Assembly (NCBI RefSeq): GCF_014194975.1
Contig: NZ_JACIAY010000010.1
Span: 62,001 to 126,000, forward strand
Direction: 5' to 3'
Length of the DNA stretch: 64,000 nucleotides
From: Sphingomonas sp. BK580
GTDB lineage: Bacteria > Pseudomonadota > Alphaproteobacteria > Sphingomonadales > Sphingomonadaceae
Numbering within the stretch: the first letter of the stretch is position 1; each line of letters opens with the position of its first letter. The position numbers and the translations under genes are program-made. The notes beneath the pieces were generated by a model that did not search any database, was not told the origin of the DNA, and saw only the letters and a list, made by a program, of their open reading frames with translations. Shown here piece by piece: positions 24,493 to 32,928 of this stretch.

Positions 24493-25842
24493 TCAGCCGA
24501 TCAGCAGCCCCGCCAGCGCGGCGCTCATCAGGTTCGCCAGGCTCCCCGCCGCCAGCGCGCGCAGGCCGAGCCGCGCGATCGTCGGGCGCTGGTTGGGCGC
24601 GAGGCTGCCCGTCACCGCCATCTGGATCGCGATCGACGAGAAGTTGGCGAAGCCGCACAGCGCGAAGGTGACGATCGCGATGGTGCGCGGGCTGAGCTGC
24701 GCCGCCTGCTTGCCGAGGTCGATATAGGCGACGAACTCGTTGAGCACGATCTTCTCGCCGAACAGTCCGCCCGCGATGCCGGCCTCGCGCCACGGCACGT
24801 TGAGCAGGAACATCACCGGCTGGAAGACATAGCCGAGCAGCCCCTGGAAGCTCAGCTCGGGTTGGCCGAACCAGCCGCCGACGCCGCCGAGCAGCCCGTT
24901 GGCGAGCGCCACCAGCGCGACGAAGGCGAGCACCATCGCGCCCACCGCCACCGCCAGCTTCACGCCGGTCTGCGCGCCCTGCGCCGCCGCCATGATGAGG
25001 TTGGCGGGCTTCTCCTCGTCGTGCGTCGCGTCGGGGAGCGGCTCGCCCGCGACCGGGTGCGCCGCCTCGCTCGGCAGCGCCGCGGGCCCGATCCCCGCGG
25101 CGGTGCGGCGATGGTCCGCCAGCGCGACCTCGCGCGGCACGCCCGGCACGTCGCCCAGCGCCAGCTCGCCCTCGGGCGGGAGGCGACGGTCGGGCATGAT
25201 GATCTTGGCCATCAGGATCCCGCCGGGCGCCGCCATGAAGCTGGCGGCGAGCAGATAGTCGATGCTGATCCCCATCGAGGCATAGGCCGCCAGGATCGTC
25301 CCCGCCACGCCCGCCATCCCGCTGGTCATCACGGTGAAGACCTGCGGCGGGGTGAGCCCGGCGAGATAGGGGCGGATCACCAGCGGCGACTCGCTCTGGC
25401 CGACGAAGATGTTGGCGGCGGCGCACAGGCTCTCCACCTTGCTGGTGCCGATCAGCTTCTCGATCGCGCCGCCGAGCCAGCGCACCACCAGCTGCATCAC
25501 CCCGAGATAATAGAGGATCGACACCAGGCTGGCGAAGAAGATGATCACCGGCAGCGCGGCGATGGCGAAGCTCTGCCCGCCCACCGCGGGGCTGGCGAGG
25601 TTGCCGAACAGGAACTCGGTGCCGCGCTGCGAGTAGCCGAGCAGCGCGGCGACTCCGGCCGAGGCGCCGGCGAGCGCGGCGCGGCCGGGCGTCCAGTAGA
25701 GCACGATCACCGCGATCAGCGCCTGGAGCGCGAAGGCGCTGCCGACCACGCGCGGCCGGATCGCGCGACGGTCGGCGGAGAGCAGCACCGCGAGCAGCAG
25801 GATCACCGCGATGCCCGCGAGACCGATCAGGATTCTCTGCAT
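24493..25842 (-). CDS. Concentrative nucleoside transporter (CNT/NupC family)
   Basis: This 449-residue inner-membrane protein couples nucleoside uptake to ion flow. It has about ten membrane segments and CNT signatures: Gly-Gln-Ser-Glu-Ser-Pro-Leu-Val-Ile-Arg-Pro-Tyr, Val-Met-Thr-Ser-Gly-Met-Ala-Gly-Val-Ala-Gly, Asn-Glu-Phe-Val-Ala-Tyr and Ala-Leu-Cys-Gly-Phe-Ala-Asn-Phe-Ser-Ser. It starts at ATG 25842. No nucleoside catabolic genes are adjacent. Confidence 0.93.
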   Translation of the reverse strand: MQRILIGLAGIAVILLLAVLLSADRRAIRPRVVGSAFALQALIAVIVLYWTPGRAALAGASAGVAALLGYSQRGTEFLFGNLASPAVGGQSFAIAALPVIIFFASLVSILYYLGVMQLVVRWLGGAIEKLIGTSKVESLCAAANIFVGQSESPLVIRPYLAGLTPPQVFTVMTSGMAGVAGTILAAYASMGISIDYLLAASFMAAPGGILMAKIIMPDRRLPPEGELALGDVPGVPREVALADHRRTAAGIGPAALPSEAAHPVAGEPLPDATHDEEKPANLIMAAAQGAQTGVKLAVAVGAMVLAFVALVALANGLLGGVGGWFGQPELSFQGLLGYVFQPVMFLLNVPWREAGIAGGLFGEKIVLNEFVAYIDLGKQAAQLSPRTIAIVTFALCGFANFSSIAIQMAVTGSLAPNQRPTIARLGLRALAAGSLANLMSAALAGLLIG

Positions 25843-26327
25843 TCGTCTTCTTTGATGTGAGCCGCGTGGAGGGCGCGCGGCGAGGGCGCGCACGCGGGGG
25901 CAGATCATACAGCGGTGGCCGCGCGCCGCCAGCCATGTTCGCGCGAGTCGGCGAGGGTGTGCCGGATTCGCAACGGGTTGGGGGCGAGTAGCTCCGATCC
26001 TCGGATGCGAAGCGCTGAGATCCTCCTCGCTTGGCGGGGAGGGGGACCGCCGCGAGCAGCGCGGTGGTGGAGGGGGCTGTCCGCGGGCGCTGCCTGTCGA
26101 GGGCTTGGGATGACGCGATACGGACCGCCCACGCCTGCCACGACGCGCCCCGCCTGTGGCAGCCCTCCTCCACCACCCGGCTGCGTCGGGCGGTCCCCTC
26201 ACCCGCGAGCGGGAAGGATCTTGGGCCTGGCGCTTGCCGCGCTGGCGCTCGTTCCTCCCGACCCGCAAAACTCGTCGCCCTCGCGGCACCTTCCCCATAC
26301 CACCCGCGCCCGCTACGACGCTCCCCG
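25843..26327. repeat. 485-base intergenic region with a long palindromic element at 26018-26222
   Basis: The left side reads ATCCTCCTCGCTTGGCGGGG then AGGGGGACCGCC, GGTGGTGGAGGGGGCT. The right side carries AGCCCTCCTCCACCACCC, GGCGGTCCCCTC and GCGAGCGGGAAGGATC, an inverted match about 200 bases apart. The arrangement resembles the element at 54290-54422. I see no gene here. The promoters of the two flanking divergent transporter genes should lie at its edges. Confidence 0.7.
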
Positions 26328-26999
26328 ATGGCCTCCCGACCCCACGCTCCGATCCCGCGCTCTCTGTTCGGCCTGTCGATCTTCTACGGCGGGATGGTCT
26401 GCATCGCCGGGGTGCTCGGCAACAAGCAGGTGTCGCTCGGGCCGATCTCGGCGCTGGGGCCGCTGGTCGGGCTGCCGCCGCTCGCGGTGGAGGCGGGGAT
26501 CTTCGCCTTCCTGCTGCTGGTGGTCACCTCCAGCGCGGTGGCCGAGCTGCACGGGCAGAAGGTCGCCGGCAGGCTGGTGCTGCTGGGCTTCGTGCCGCTG
26601 CTCGTCTCGATGGTGCTGACGCTGGTGGTGCTCGAGCTGCCGGCCGCGCCCGAGATGGACCGCGCGCATCTCGCCGCGTTCGAGCAGATGATGGGGGCGA
26701 CGCCGTGGATCTGGGCGGGCGGCATCGTCGCCTACGGCGTGTCGCAGACGCTCAACGTCACGATCTTTTCCTGGCTCAAGGGGCGCGAGGGCGGACGGCT
26801 CCTGTGGTTCCGCGCCGCCACCGCCAGCGCGCTGAGCCAGATCGTCGACTCGGTGCTGTTCATCTCGATCGCCTTCGGCCTCTCCGCGGTGGGCTGGCTG
26901 ATGGCGGGGCAGATGCTGGCCAAGGTGGTGCTGTCGATCGTGCTGGTGCCGCCGCTGATCTACCTGATGGTCGCGCTCGGCCGACGGCTCGACGGCTGA
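26328..26999 (+). CDS. yhhQ: Queuosine precursor transporter (YhhQ/VUT family)
   Basis: This 223-residue protein has about six membrane segments. It has the family landmarks Phe-Gly-Leu-Ser-Ile-Phe-Tyr-Gly-Gly-Met-Val, Ala-Glu-Leu-His-Gly near the third segment and Arg-Ala-Ala-Thr-Ala-Ser-Ala-Leu-Ser-Gln-Ile-Val-Asp-Ser later. YhhQ proteins take up queuine-pathway precursors for tRNA modification. The start is ATG 26328. I looked for a preQ1 riboswitch upstream and saw none. Confidence 0.9.
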   Translation: MASRPHAPIPRSLFGLSIFYGGMVCIAGVLGNKQVSLGPISALGPLVGLPPLAVEAGIFAFLLLVVTSSAVAELHGQKVAGRLVLLGFVPLLVSMVLTLVVLELPAAPEMDRAHLAAFEQMMGATPWIWAGGIVAYGVSQTLNVTIFSWLKGREGGRLLWFRAATASALSQIVDSVLFISIAFGLSAVGWLMAGQMLAKVVLSIVLVPPLIYLMVALGRRLDG

Positions 27000-27037
27000 C
27001 CTTTCGCCCCCGCGCCCGCGCCGCTATGGCGCCGCGG

Positions 27038-27955
27038 ATGACCGATCCGACCCCCGCCGCCGCCCCGATCGCTGCCGTGCCCCCGTCGCTCAAGGCCGAG
27101 ACGCTGGTCGAGGCGCTGCCCTACCTCCAGCGCTACGCCGGCAAGACCTTCGTGGTGAAATACGGCGGCCACGCGATGGGGGAGCCCGAGGCGCAGGCCG
27201 ATTTCGCCGAGGACGTGGTGCTGCTCAAGGCGGTCGGCATCAACCCGGTGGTGGTGCACGGCGGCGGGCCGCAGATCGGCAGCATGCTCAAGCGGCTGGG
27301 CGTGGAGTCGCGGTTCGTCGACGGCCTGCGCGTGACCGACGCGGAGACCGCGCAGATCGCCGAGATGGTCCTGGCCGGATCGATCAACAAGGAGATCGTC
27401 GGCTGGATCGGCCGCGCCGGCGGGCGCGCGGTCGGCATCTCCGGCAAGGACGCCGGGCTGGTCCAGGCCGAGAAGGTCGGCGGGCGCGACCCCGACCCGC
27501 TGCAGGGGATCGAGCGCAAGGTCGACCTCGGCTTCGTCGGCGAGCCGGTCGCGGTCGACCGCCGCATCATCGACTCGCTCAGCCGCGACGGCATCATCCC
27601 GGTGATCGCGCCGATCGGCATCGGCGCCGACGGCCACACCTACAACATCAACGCCGACACGATGGCGGGCGCGATCGCCGCGGCGCTGGGCGCGGCGCGC
27701 TTCTTCCTGCTGACCGACGTGGCCGGCGTGCTCGACCGCGACGGCGAGCTGCTCACCGACCTCGACCCCGCCGCGATCAAGCGGCTGCGCGAGGAGGGGA
27801 CGATCAGGGGCGGGATGATCCCCAAGCTGGAGACCTGCGTCGCCGCGGTCGAGGCCGGGGTCGACGCCGCGGTGGTGCTCGACGGGCGCGTGCCGCACGC
27901 GATGCTGCTCGAGATCTTCACGCGGCGCGGCGCGGGCACGCTGATCCGGCGGTGA
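27038..27955 (+). CDS. argB: Acetylglutamate kinase
   Basis: The 305-residue enzyme phosphorylates N-acetylglutamate in arginine synthesis. It has the Val-Lys-Tyr-Gly-Gly-His-Ala nucleotide loop (about residue 41), Val-His-Gly-Gly-Gly-Pro-Gln-Ile (about 72) and the C-terminal Arg-Gly-Gly-Met-Ile-Pro-Lys loop typical of ArgB. Two in-frame ATGs (27026 and 27038) are possible, and 27038 gives the usual length. It follows yhhQ by 38 bases, so the two may be co-transcribed. Confidence 0.96.
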   Translation: MTDPTPAAAPIAAVPPSLKAETLVEALPYLQRYAGKTFVVKYGGHAMGEPEAQADFAEDVVLLKAVGINPVVVHGGGPQIGSMLKRLGVESRFVDGLRVTDAETAQIAEMVLAGSINKEIVGWIGRAGGRAVGISGKDAGLVQAEKVGGRDPDPLQGIERKVDLGFVGEPVAVDRRIIDSLSRDGIIPVIAPIGIGADGHTYNINADTMAGAIAAALGAARFFLLTDVAGVLDRDGELLTDLDPAAIKRLREEGTIRGGMIPKLETCVAAVEAGVDAAVVLDGRVPHAMLLEIFTRRGAGTLIRR

Positions 27956-27993
27956 GGGGGCGGGCGAGAGACCGCGGCGGTTCGAGCACCATT

Positions 27994-28072
27994 GTGCTCC
28001 TGCGCACGCAGGAGCCCAGAGCCACGAAGGCCCTCACGTGCGAACCTGGGCTCCGGCGTCCGCCGGAGCACG
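27994..28072. repeat. Dispersed palindromic element, GCTCCTGCGNACGCAGGAGC family
   Basis: TGTGCTCCTGCGCACGCAGGAGCCCAGA and CCTGGGCTCCGGCGTCCGCCGGAGCACGG form two hairpins, and their outer CCCAGR/CCTGGG ends also pair. It separates argB from the co-directional yggT group. Confidence 0.8.
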
Positions 28073-28179
28073 GTTCGGCAGAGAGGCGCTCCTCGGTTGC
28101 CGACCCCGTCCCACACCCCGCTGGCACAGGCCGCGCCAGTGCCCTATATGACCGACACACCATCACGGAGACGCCGCGC

Positions 28180-28488
28180 GTGCTGACGCTCACCATCATC
28201 CAGATCCTGCAGGTGCTGATCTCGTTCGTGCGCTGGATCATCATCATCCAGTTCATCCTGTCGCTGCTGATCGTGTTCAACATCATCAACACCTCCAGCC
28301 CGTTCATCCGCGGGCTGCACGACGGGCTCGACCGGCTGACCGAGCCGCTCTACCGCCCGATCCGCCGCCTGCTGCCCGCCACGGGCGGGATCGACTTCGC
28401 GCCGATGGTGGTGCTGCTCGGGCTGGTGATCCTCAACATCATCCTCAACAACATCGCCGCGAGCGTGCTGGTGGGCGGCGCCGTCTGA
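28180..28488 (+). CDS. yggT: YggT family membrane protein
   Basis: This 102-residue protein has two hydrophobic domains. It contains [13 protein letters not shown], [10 protein letters not shown] and Gly-Gly-Ile-Asp-Phe-Ala-Pro-Met, the standard YggT signature. The start is GTG 28180, with CGGAG 9 bases upstream. The family has been linked to membrane biogenesis and osmotic tolerance, and no biochemistry is settled. It overlaps the following yggU-like gene. Confidence 0.9.
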   Translation: MLTLTIIQILQVLISFVRWIIIIQFILSLLIVFNIINTSSPFIRGLHDGLDRLTEPLYRPIRRLLPATGGIDFAPMVVLLGLVILNIILNNIAASVLVGGAV

Positions 28489-28787
28489 GCGCCTGGCGCG
28501 CGACCGCGGACGGGATCGCGCTCGCGGTGCGCGTGACGCCGCGCGGCGGGCGCGACTCGCTGGCGGCCGGCACCGACGACCATCTCGCCGCGCGGCTCGC
28601 CGCCGCCCCGGTCGACGGCGCCGCCAACGAGGCGCTGGTCGCGCTGGTGGCGCGCCACTTCGGCGTGGCAAAGCGCGACGTGGCGCTGGTCGCGGGCCAG
28701 ACCGGGCGGCTCAAGCGATTGACGATCGAGGGCGACCCCGCGGCGCTGGCACAGCGCGCCGCTTCGCTCTATGCGGCCGAGTCATGA
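28485..28787 (+). CDS. yggU: DUF167 (YggU) family protein
   Basis: This small protein contains [10 protein letters not shown], [10 protein letters not shown] and Ala-Gly-Gln-Thr-Gly-Arg-Leu-Lys, all typical of DUF167. The first ATG/GTG/TTG in frame is GTG 28527. That start removes the Trp-Arg-Ala-x-x-Asp-Gly strand normally found at the N-terminus. Reading upstream the frame stays open to a CTG at 28485, which overlaps the yggT stop as CTGA. I list that start, so the protein would be 100 residues. Order yggT-yggU-folD is common. Confidence 0.8.
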   Translation: MSAWRATADGIALAVRVTPRGGRDSLAAGTDDHLAARLAAAPVDGAANEALVALVARHFGVAKRDVALVAGQTGRLKRLTIEGDPAALAQRAASLYAAES

Positions 28788-29653
28788 CCGCCCGCCTCAT
28801 TGACGGAAAAGCCTTCGCCGCCGCGCTGCGCGACCGTGTCGCCACCGCCGCCGCCGCCTTCACCCAGGCCGCCGGGCGCCAGCCGGGACTCGCGGTGGTG
28901 CTGGTCGGCGAGGACGCTGCCTCCTCGGTCTATGTCCGCTCCAAGGGCAAGGCGACGCTGGCGGCGGGCATGGCGAGCTTCGAGCACCGCCTCCCCGCCG
29001 ACACGACGCAGGAGACGCTGATCGCGCTGGTCGACCGGCTCAACGCCGACCCGGCGGTGGACGGCATCCTCGTGCAGCTGCCGCTGCCGCGCCACATCGA
29101 CGAGCGCGCGGTGATCGCGCGGGTCGATCCCGACAAGGACGTCGACGGCTTCCACCCGCTCAACGCCGGGCGGCTCGCCACCGGGCTCGACGCGCTGGTG
29201 CCCTGCACCCCGCTCGGCTGCCTGATGCTGCTGCGCGACGTCCACCCGCATCTCGCCGGGCTGGAGGCGGTGGTGATCGGCCGCTCGAACATCGTCGGCA
29301 AGCCGATGGCGGCGCTGCTGCTGCAGGAGAGCTGCACGGTCACGACGGTGCACAGCCGCACCCGCGACGTGATGGCGCACGTGCGCATGGCCGACATCGT
29401 CGTCGCCGCGGTCGGCATCCCCGGCTTCGTCCAGCCCGAGTGGGTCAAGCCGGGCGCGACGGTGATCGACGTCGGCATCAACCGCGTCGAGGGCGGGCTG
29501 GTCGGCGACGTCGACCCGCGCGTCGCGGCGGTGGCGGGGGCGATCACCCCGGTGCCGGGCGGGGTCGGGCCGATGACGATCGCGGTGCTGCTACGCAACA
29601 CCGTGGTGGCGGCGTCGCGCCGCGCCGGGCTGGCGGTGGACGCGTCGCTCTGA
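28784..29653 (+). CDS. folD: Bifunctional methylenetetrahydrofolate dehydrogenase/cyclohydrolase
   Basis: The 289-residue enzyme interconverts methylene-, methenyl- and formyl-tetrahydrofolate. Visible signatures are Tyr-Val-Arg-Ser-Lys-Gly-Lys (catalytic Lys), Gln-Leu-Pro-Leu-Pro and Asp-Lys-Asp-Val-Asp-Gly-Phe-His. The NADP site reads [11 protein letters not shown], and [11 protein letters not shown] lies near the C-terminus. ATG overlaps the preceding stop (ATGA). Confidence 0.97.
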   Translation: MTARLIDGKAFAAALRDRVATAAAAFTQAAGRQPGLAVVLVGEDAASSVYVRSKGKATLAAGMASFEHRLPADTTQETLIALVDRLNADPAVDGILVQLPLPRHIDERAVIARVDPDKDVDGFHPLNAGRLATGLDALVPCTPLGCLMLLRDVHPHLAGLEAVVIGRSNIVGKPMAALLLQESCTVTTVHSRTRDVMAHVRMADIVVAAVGIPGFVQPEWVKPGATVIDVGINRVEGGLVGDVDPRVAAVAGAITPVPGGVGPMTIAVLLRNTVVAASRRAGLAVDASL

Positions 29654-29654
29654 G

Positions 29655-30272
29655 ATGGTCGAGCTGTTCGTCTCGTCCTTCGTCACCTTGTTCCTGATCA
29701 TCGACCCGCCCGGCTGCGCGCCGATCTTCGCCGGGCTGACCGCGGGCGCGACCCCGGCGCATCGCCGCGCGTTGGCGATCCGCGCGGTGGTGGTGGCGGC
29801 GGGAATCCTCCTGCTGTTCGCGCTCGCGGGCGAGCCGCTGCTCCACGCGCTCGGGATCGAGCTCGCCTCGTTCCGCATCGCGGGCGGGCTGATGCTGTTC
29901 CTGATCGCGCTCGAGATGGTGTTCGAGAAGCGCACCCAGCGCCGCGAGGACCGCGCCGCCAAGGTCACCGCCGAGGAGGCCGACGACGTCTCGATCTTCC
30001 CGATGGCGATGCCGATGATCGCGGGGCCGGGCTCGATCGCGACGGTGATGCTGCTGATGGCGCGCAGCAACGGCCTCGAGCGCTCGGCGGTGGTGATGGC
30101 GGCGCTGGGCGCCAACCTGCTGCTGATGCTGGGCTCGCTGCTGGCGGCAGGGCCGATCATGCGCGTGCTCGGCGCCAAGATCGAGGCGGTGATCACGCGG
30201 CTGCTCGGCGTGCTGCTGGCGGCGCTGGCGGTGCAGTTCGTGATCGACGGGGTGGTCGAGCAGCTGCGCTGA
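29655..30272 (+). CDS. MarC family integral membrane protein
   Basis: This 205-residue protein has six hydrophobic segments. It contains Phe-Leu-Ile-Ile-Asp-Pro-Pro-Gly and Phe-Pro-Met-Ala-Met-Pro-Met-Ile-Ala-Gly-Pro-Gly-Ser-Ile-Ala, the two paired loops of the MarC/UPF0056 family. Some members have been reported to export small amino acids, but the role here is unknown. Its start lies one base after folD, so it is part of that operon. Confidence 0.9.
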   Translation: MVELFVSSFVTLFLIIDPPGCAPIFAGLTAGATPAHRRALAIRAVVVAAGILLLFALAGEPLLHALGIELASFRIAGGLMLFLIALEMVFEKRTQRREDRAAKVTAEEADDVSIFPMAMPMIAGPGSIATVMLLMARSNGLERSAVVMAALGANLLLMLGSLLAAGPIMRVLGAKIEAVITRLLGVLLAALAVQFVIDGVVEQLR

Positions 30273-30309
30273 GCGTGGGCGCGTAAGGCACACGTCGCGC
30301 CCGCGGCGA

Positions 30310-30405
30310 CGCCCCACCCCGGCGCTTCCCTGAAGGGGAGCGAGAGAGCCTGGCCGGGACGTGCTCCCCTGCCCTTCAGGGGAGGGGGTTGGGGGTGGGG
30401 CCTCT
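30310..30405. repeat. Dispersed palindromic element, CTCCCCTTCAGGGGAG family
   Basis: CGCCCCACCCC with CTTCCCTGAAGGGGAG on the left pairs with CTCCCCTGCCCTTCAGGGGAGG and GGGGTGGGGC on the right. It lies just beyond the marC stop between convergent genes. Confidence 0.8.
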
Positions 30406-30463
30406 CCGCGGGCGCGACGCCGCCGACAGGCTGTCGGCCGCGCGGTGCTCCGACGCACCCCCA

Positions 30464-30555
30464 TCGTGCTCCGCGCCCGCGCGAGCTCAGACGCCAGGGA
30501 CGTCGCAGGCCGTTGTTCTGCTTGACCCTGGGTTCCCGCGTTCGCGGGAAAACGG
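30464..30555. repeat. Dispersed palindromic element, GCTCCCGCG/CGCGGGAA family
   Basis: The element begins ATCGTGCTCCGCGCCCGCGCGAG and ends CCTGGGTTCCCGCGTTCGCGGGAA. It follows directly on the element at 30310-30405, so the 304-base gap 30273-30576 is filled almost entirely by two repeats and holds no gene. Confidence 0.7.
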
Positions 30556-30576
30556 GGGCAACGACGGGACGCTCCC

Positions 30577-32400
30577 CTATTCGATCCGGAACGCCCGGAA
30601 CGGCGACCCCTTCTTCAGCGGCACCGGCACCAGCCAGTCGAACGTCTCCCCGCGTGCGAGCCGCGCGTAGAAGCCGCCCGGCGCCTTGGCGCGATAGTTG
30701 GTCGACTCCGCCATGTCGGGGCACACCAGCAGCAAGGTCGCACCGTGGTGCTTCATGATCGCGCGCGCGCGCTCGGGCGTGCCCTTGAAGGCGTGGTGGA
30801 CGTCGAGGATCGCGTCGCCGTTGCGGTGGTAGGGACCGGCGATGGCATCGTGGTGGGTCAGCGTGATCAGCCGCGGGCCGATATCGACGAAGGTGAAGAT
30901 CGTCTGGCGCGGCAGACGGTTGAGCGGCGCCATCGCGGGAATGGTCATGCACCGCCCGGTCGCCTTGTTGACGCGCCGGACATAGGCGCTCGGGCGGTCG
31001 ATCTGGAACCAGTCGATCGCCAGCTGGGTGAAGCTGCCCGACACCAGCACGAACACGGCCACCGCCGCGAACACCTTCGCGGGCCAGTAGCGCGGCGCCA
31101 GCAGCCACGGCAGCGTCGCCCAGGCGAGCGCCGCCGCGCCCGGGATGGCGAGCAGCTGCGCCGCCGGTCCCGCGCGCGCCTGCCACAGCAGCATCAGCGC
31201 GGCGAAGGCGCCGAACAGCGCGACGCAGGCCCAGCCGCGCAGCGCCGGCGTACGCCGCGCGCGCCATGTCGCGAACAGCGCGCCGATCAGCCCGATGATC
31301 GGCAGCGTCACGATCGGCAGCGCGATGCGCAGGGGGTGGCGGTAGATCGGCTTGGCCTCGCGCACGTTGGCGAGCCAGGTGGTGTAGAGCTCGTCCGACA
31401 CCTGCTCGGGCCGGCCGAGGCACTGCGGGAAGGCGAGCGCGAAGAACGCCGCCACCGCCGCGCCCGCCGCCAGCGCCAGCACCAGCCGCACCGCCGGCTT
31501 CCGCGGGTCGCCCAGCGCGAGCAGCAGCAGCAGCCCGCCCGCGAGCACCACCACCGACAGCCATACCGGGGTGAGCGCGTCGCAGCGCAGCACGCGGTTG
31601 GCGTAGGAGGCGAACCCGGCATAGCCCACGGCGCTCCCGCCCGCGAGCGTCAGCGCGTAGACCGCGAGCCGGTCGCGCTCGCCGCGGTCGATCACCCAGG
31701 CGAGCGCGATGATCGCGCCCGACATCGCGGCATAGGGCAGCATCTCCAGCCCGATCGTCAGCGACACCGCGGTGGCGATCCCCACCAGCGCGCCGCCGCG
31801 CGCCGTCCGCGGGTCGCACAGCCCGGCGACGGTCACCGCGAGCATCGCGAGCTGCCAGCCGTGATGGTCGATCCGGTCGGGCAGGAACATGCCGAGCGTC
31901 ACGTTGGTGGCGAGGAACAGCGCGGGCGCCAGCGCCCAGGCGAGCGGGTGGACCAGCCGCCGCAGCGTCGCGCCCAGCGCGACCAGCGTCACCGCGGCCG
32001 GCAGCAGCGGGGCGATGCCGCACGCCAGCCGCTCCGCCTCCGCGTAGCCGACCAGCGGACGCAACAGCAGGATCAGCCCCGCGATCGGCAGATCGACCAG
32101 CCGCGACCAGTGGATGTCGAACCCGCCCGGCGGGTTGAGCCGATAGTCGCGCAGGTCGTACCAGCCCTGGCCGTTCAGCAGCGCGCGCACCTGCATCAGC
32201 CGCATGTTGTCGTCGGTGTCGCCGAGCGACAGCCAGTGGATCGCGGCCCAGCGCTTCCACACGAACCAGGCCGCGATCGCCACCCAGGCGAGCAGCGAGA
32301 GCCGCAACCAGTCGCGGTCGATCACGCGCGCCGCTCGCTCCAGCCAGTCACGCGCGCTGTGGCGCTCACCCGGCCCGGCGTCCCGCCCCTGCATATCCAA
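30577..32400 (-). CDS. Multi-pass membrane protein, GT-C glycosyltransferase-like
   Basis: A 607-residue protein with about eleven hydrophobic segments and a soluble C-terminal domain of about 150 residues. After the first segment comes Gly-Asp-Thr-Asp-Asp-Asn-Met-Arg with Asn-Pro-Pro-Gly-Gly-Phe-Asp-Ile-His-Trp-Ser-Arg. The placement resembles the acidic catalytic loop of lipid-linked-sugar GT-C enzymes, and a later Pro-Asp-Arg-Ile-Asp-His-His-Gly loop is similar in style. A role in transferring a lipid-linked sugar at the inner membrane is likely but not proven. It is divergent from a GtrA-like flippase gene and a methyltransferase, consistent with envelope glycan work. Confidence 0.6.
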   Translation of the reverse strand: MDMQGRDAGPGERHSARDWLERAARVIDRDWLRLSLLAWVAIAAWFVWKRWAAIHWLSLGDTDDNMRLMQVRALLNGQGWYDLRDYRLNPPGGFDIHWSRLVDLPIAGLILLLRPLVGYAEAERLACGIAPLLPAAVTLVALGATLRRLVHPLAWALAPALFLATNVTLGMFLPDRIDHHGWQLAMLAVTVAGLCDPRTARGGALVGIATAVSLTIGLEMLPYAAMSGAIIALAWVIDRGERDRLAVYALTLAGGSAVGYAGFASYANRVLRCDALTPVWLSVVVLAGGLLLLLALGDPRKPAVRLVLALAAGAAVAAFFALAFPQCLGRPEQVSDELYTTWLANVREAKPIYRHPLRIALPIVTLPIIGLIGALFATWRARRTPALRGWACVALFGAFAALMLLWQARAGPAAQLLAIPGAAALAWATLPWLLAPRYWPAKVFAAVAVFVLVSGSFTQLAIDWFQIDRPSAYVRRVNKATGRCMTIPAMAPLNRLPRQTIFTFVDIGPRLITLTHHDAIAGPYHRNGDAILDVHHAFKGTPERARAIMKHHGATLLLVCPDMAESTNYRAKAPGGFYARLARGETFDWLVPVPLKKGSPFRAFRIE

Positions 32401-32474
32401 AACGCTTCCTTCCGGCCGCCGCGCGCGATAGAGCCGCAGCCGCGTCTAGCCCCGGCGGCGCAAAGGGCAAGGTT

Positions 32475-32909
32475 TTGGCAGCGTCTCACTCCTCACCGTC
32501 GGTCTCGCCGTCGCCGCGTGCGGCACAGCGCGAGATGTTCTGGCAGCTGGTGCGCTTCGGTGTGACGGGCGGGGTGATGACCGCGCTCTACGCCGCGGTC
32601 TACTGGCCGCTCGCCACCTATGTGATGAACCCGAACCTGGCCGTGGTGGTCGCCTTCCTCAGCGTGACCTTCATCGGGCGCTTCGCGCACGGCGCGGTGA
32701 GCTTCCGCGGCCATGGCACGCGCGGCGCGCGCACCGCGCGACGCTTCTTCCTGGTGCAATTGTTCGGCTTCCTGCTCCAGCAGGCGTTCACCTGGGTGCT
32801 GGTGACCGGCCCCTTCTTTCACGGACCGACGTGGTGGCCGCTGGTGCCCGCGGTGTCGGTGGTGCCGCTGCTGACCTTCTGGCTCCAGCGCAACTGGGTG
32901 TTCGCGTAA
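32475..32909 (+). CDS. GtrA family membrane protein
   Basis: This 144-residue protein has four membrane helices and a GtrA-like beginning, Leu-Val-Arg-Phe-Gly-Val-Thr-Gly-Gly, ending in Phe-Trp-Leu-Gln-Arg-Asn-Trp-Val-Phe. GtrA proteins are thought to move undecaprenyl-linked sugars across the membrane. The start may be TTG 32475 (AAGG upstream) or ATG 32535, which has no clear ribosome site. The next gene starts 19 bases after its stop. Confidence 0.88.
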   Translation: MAASHSSPSVSPSPRAAQREMFWQLVRFGVTGGVMTALYAAVYWPLATYVMNPNLAVVVAFLSVTFIGRFAHGAVSFRGHGTRGARTARRFFLVQLFGFLLQQAFTWVLVTGPFFHGPTWWPLVPAVSVVPLLTFWLQRNWVFA

Positions 32910-32928
32910 ACATGAAGGCTGATCGCTG

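Noticed and set aside
26223-26327. preQ1 riboswitch upstream of the queuosine precursor transporter
   Set aside because: No A-rich tail or pseudoknot pattern of the known preQ1 classes could be recognised.
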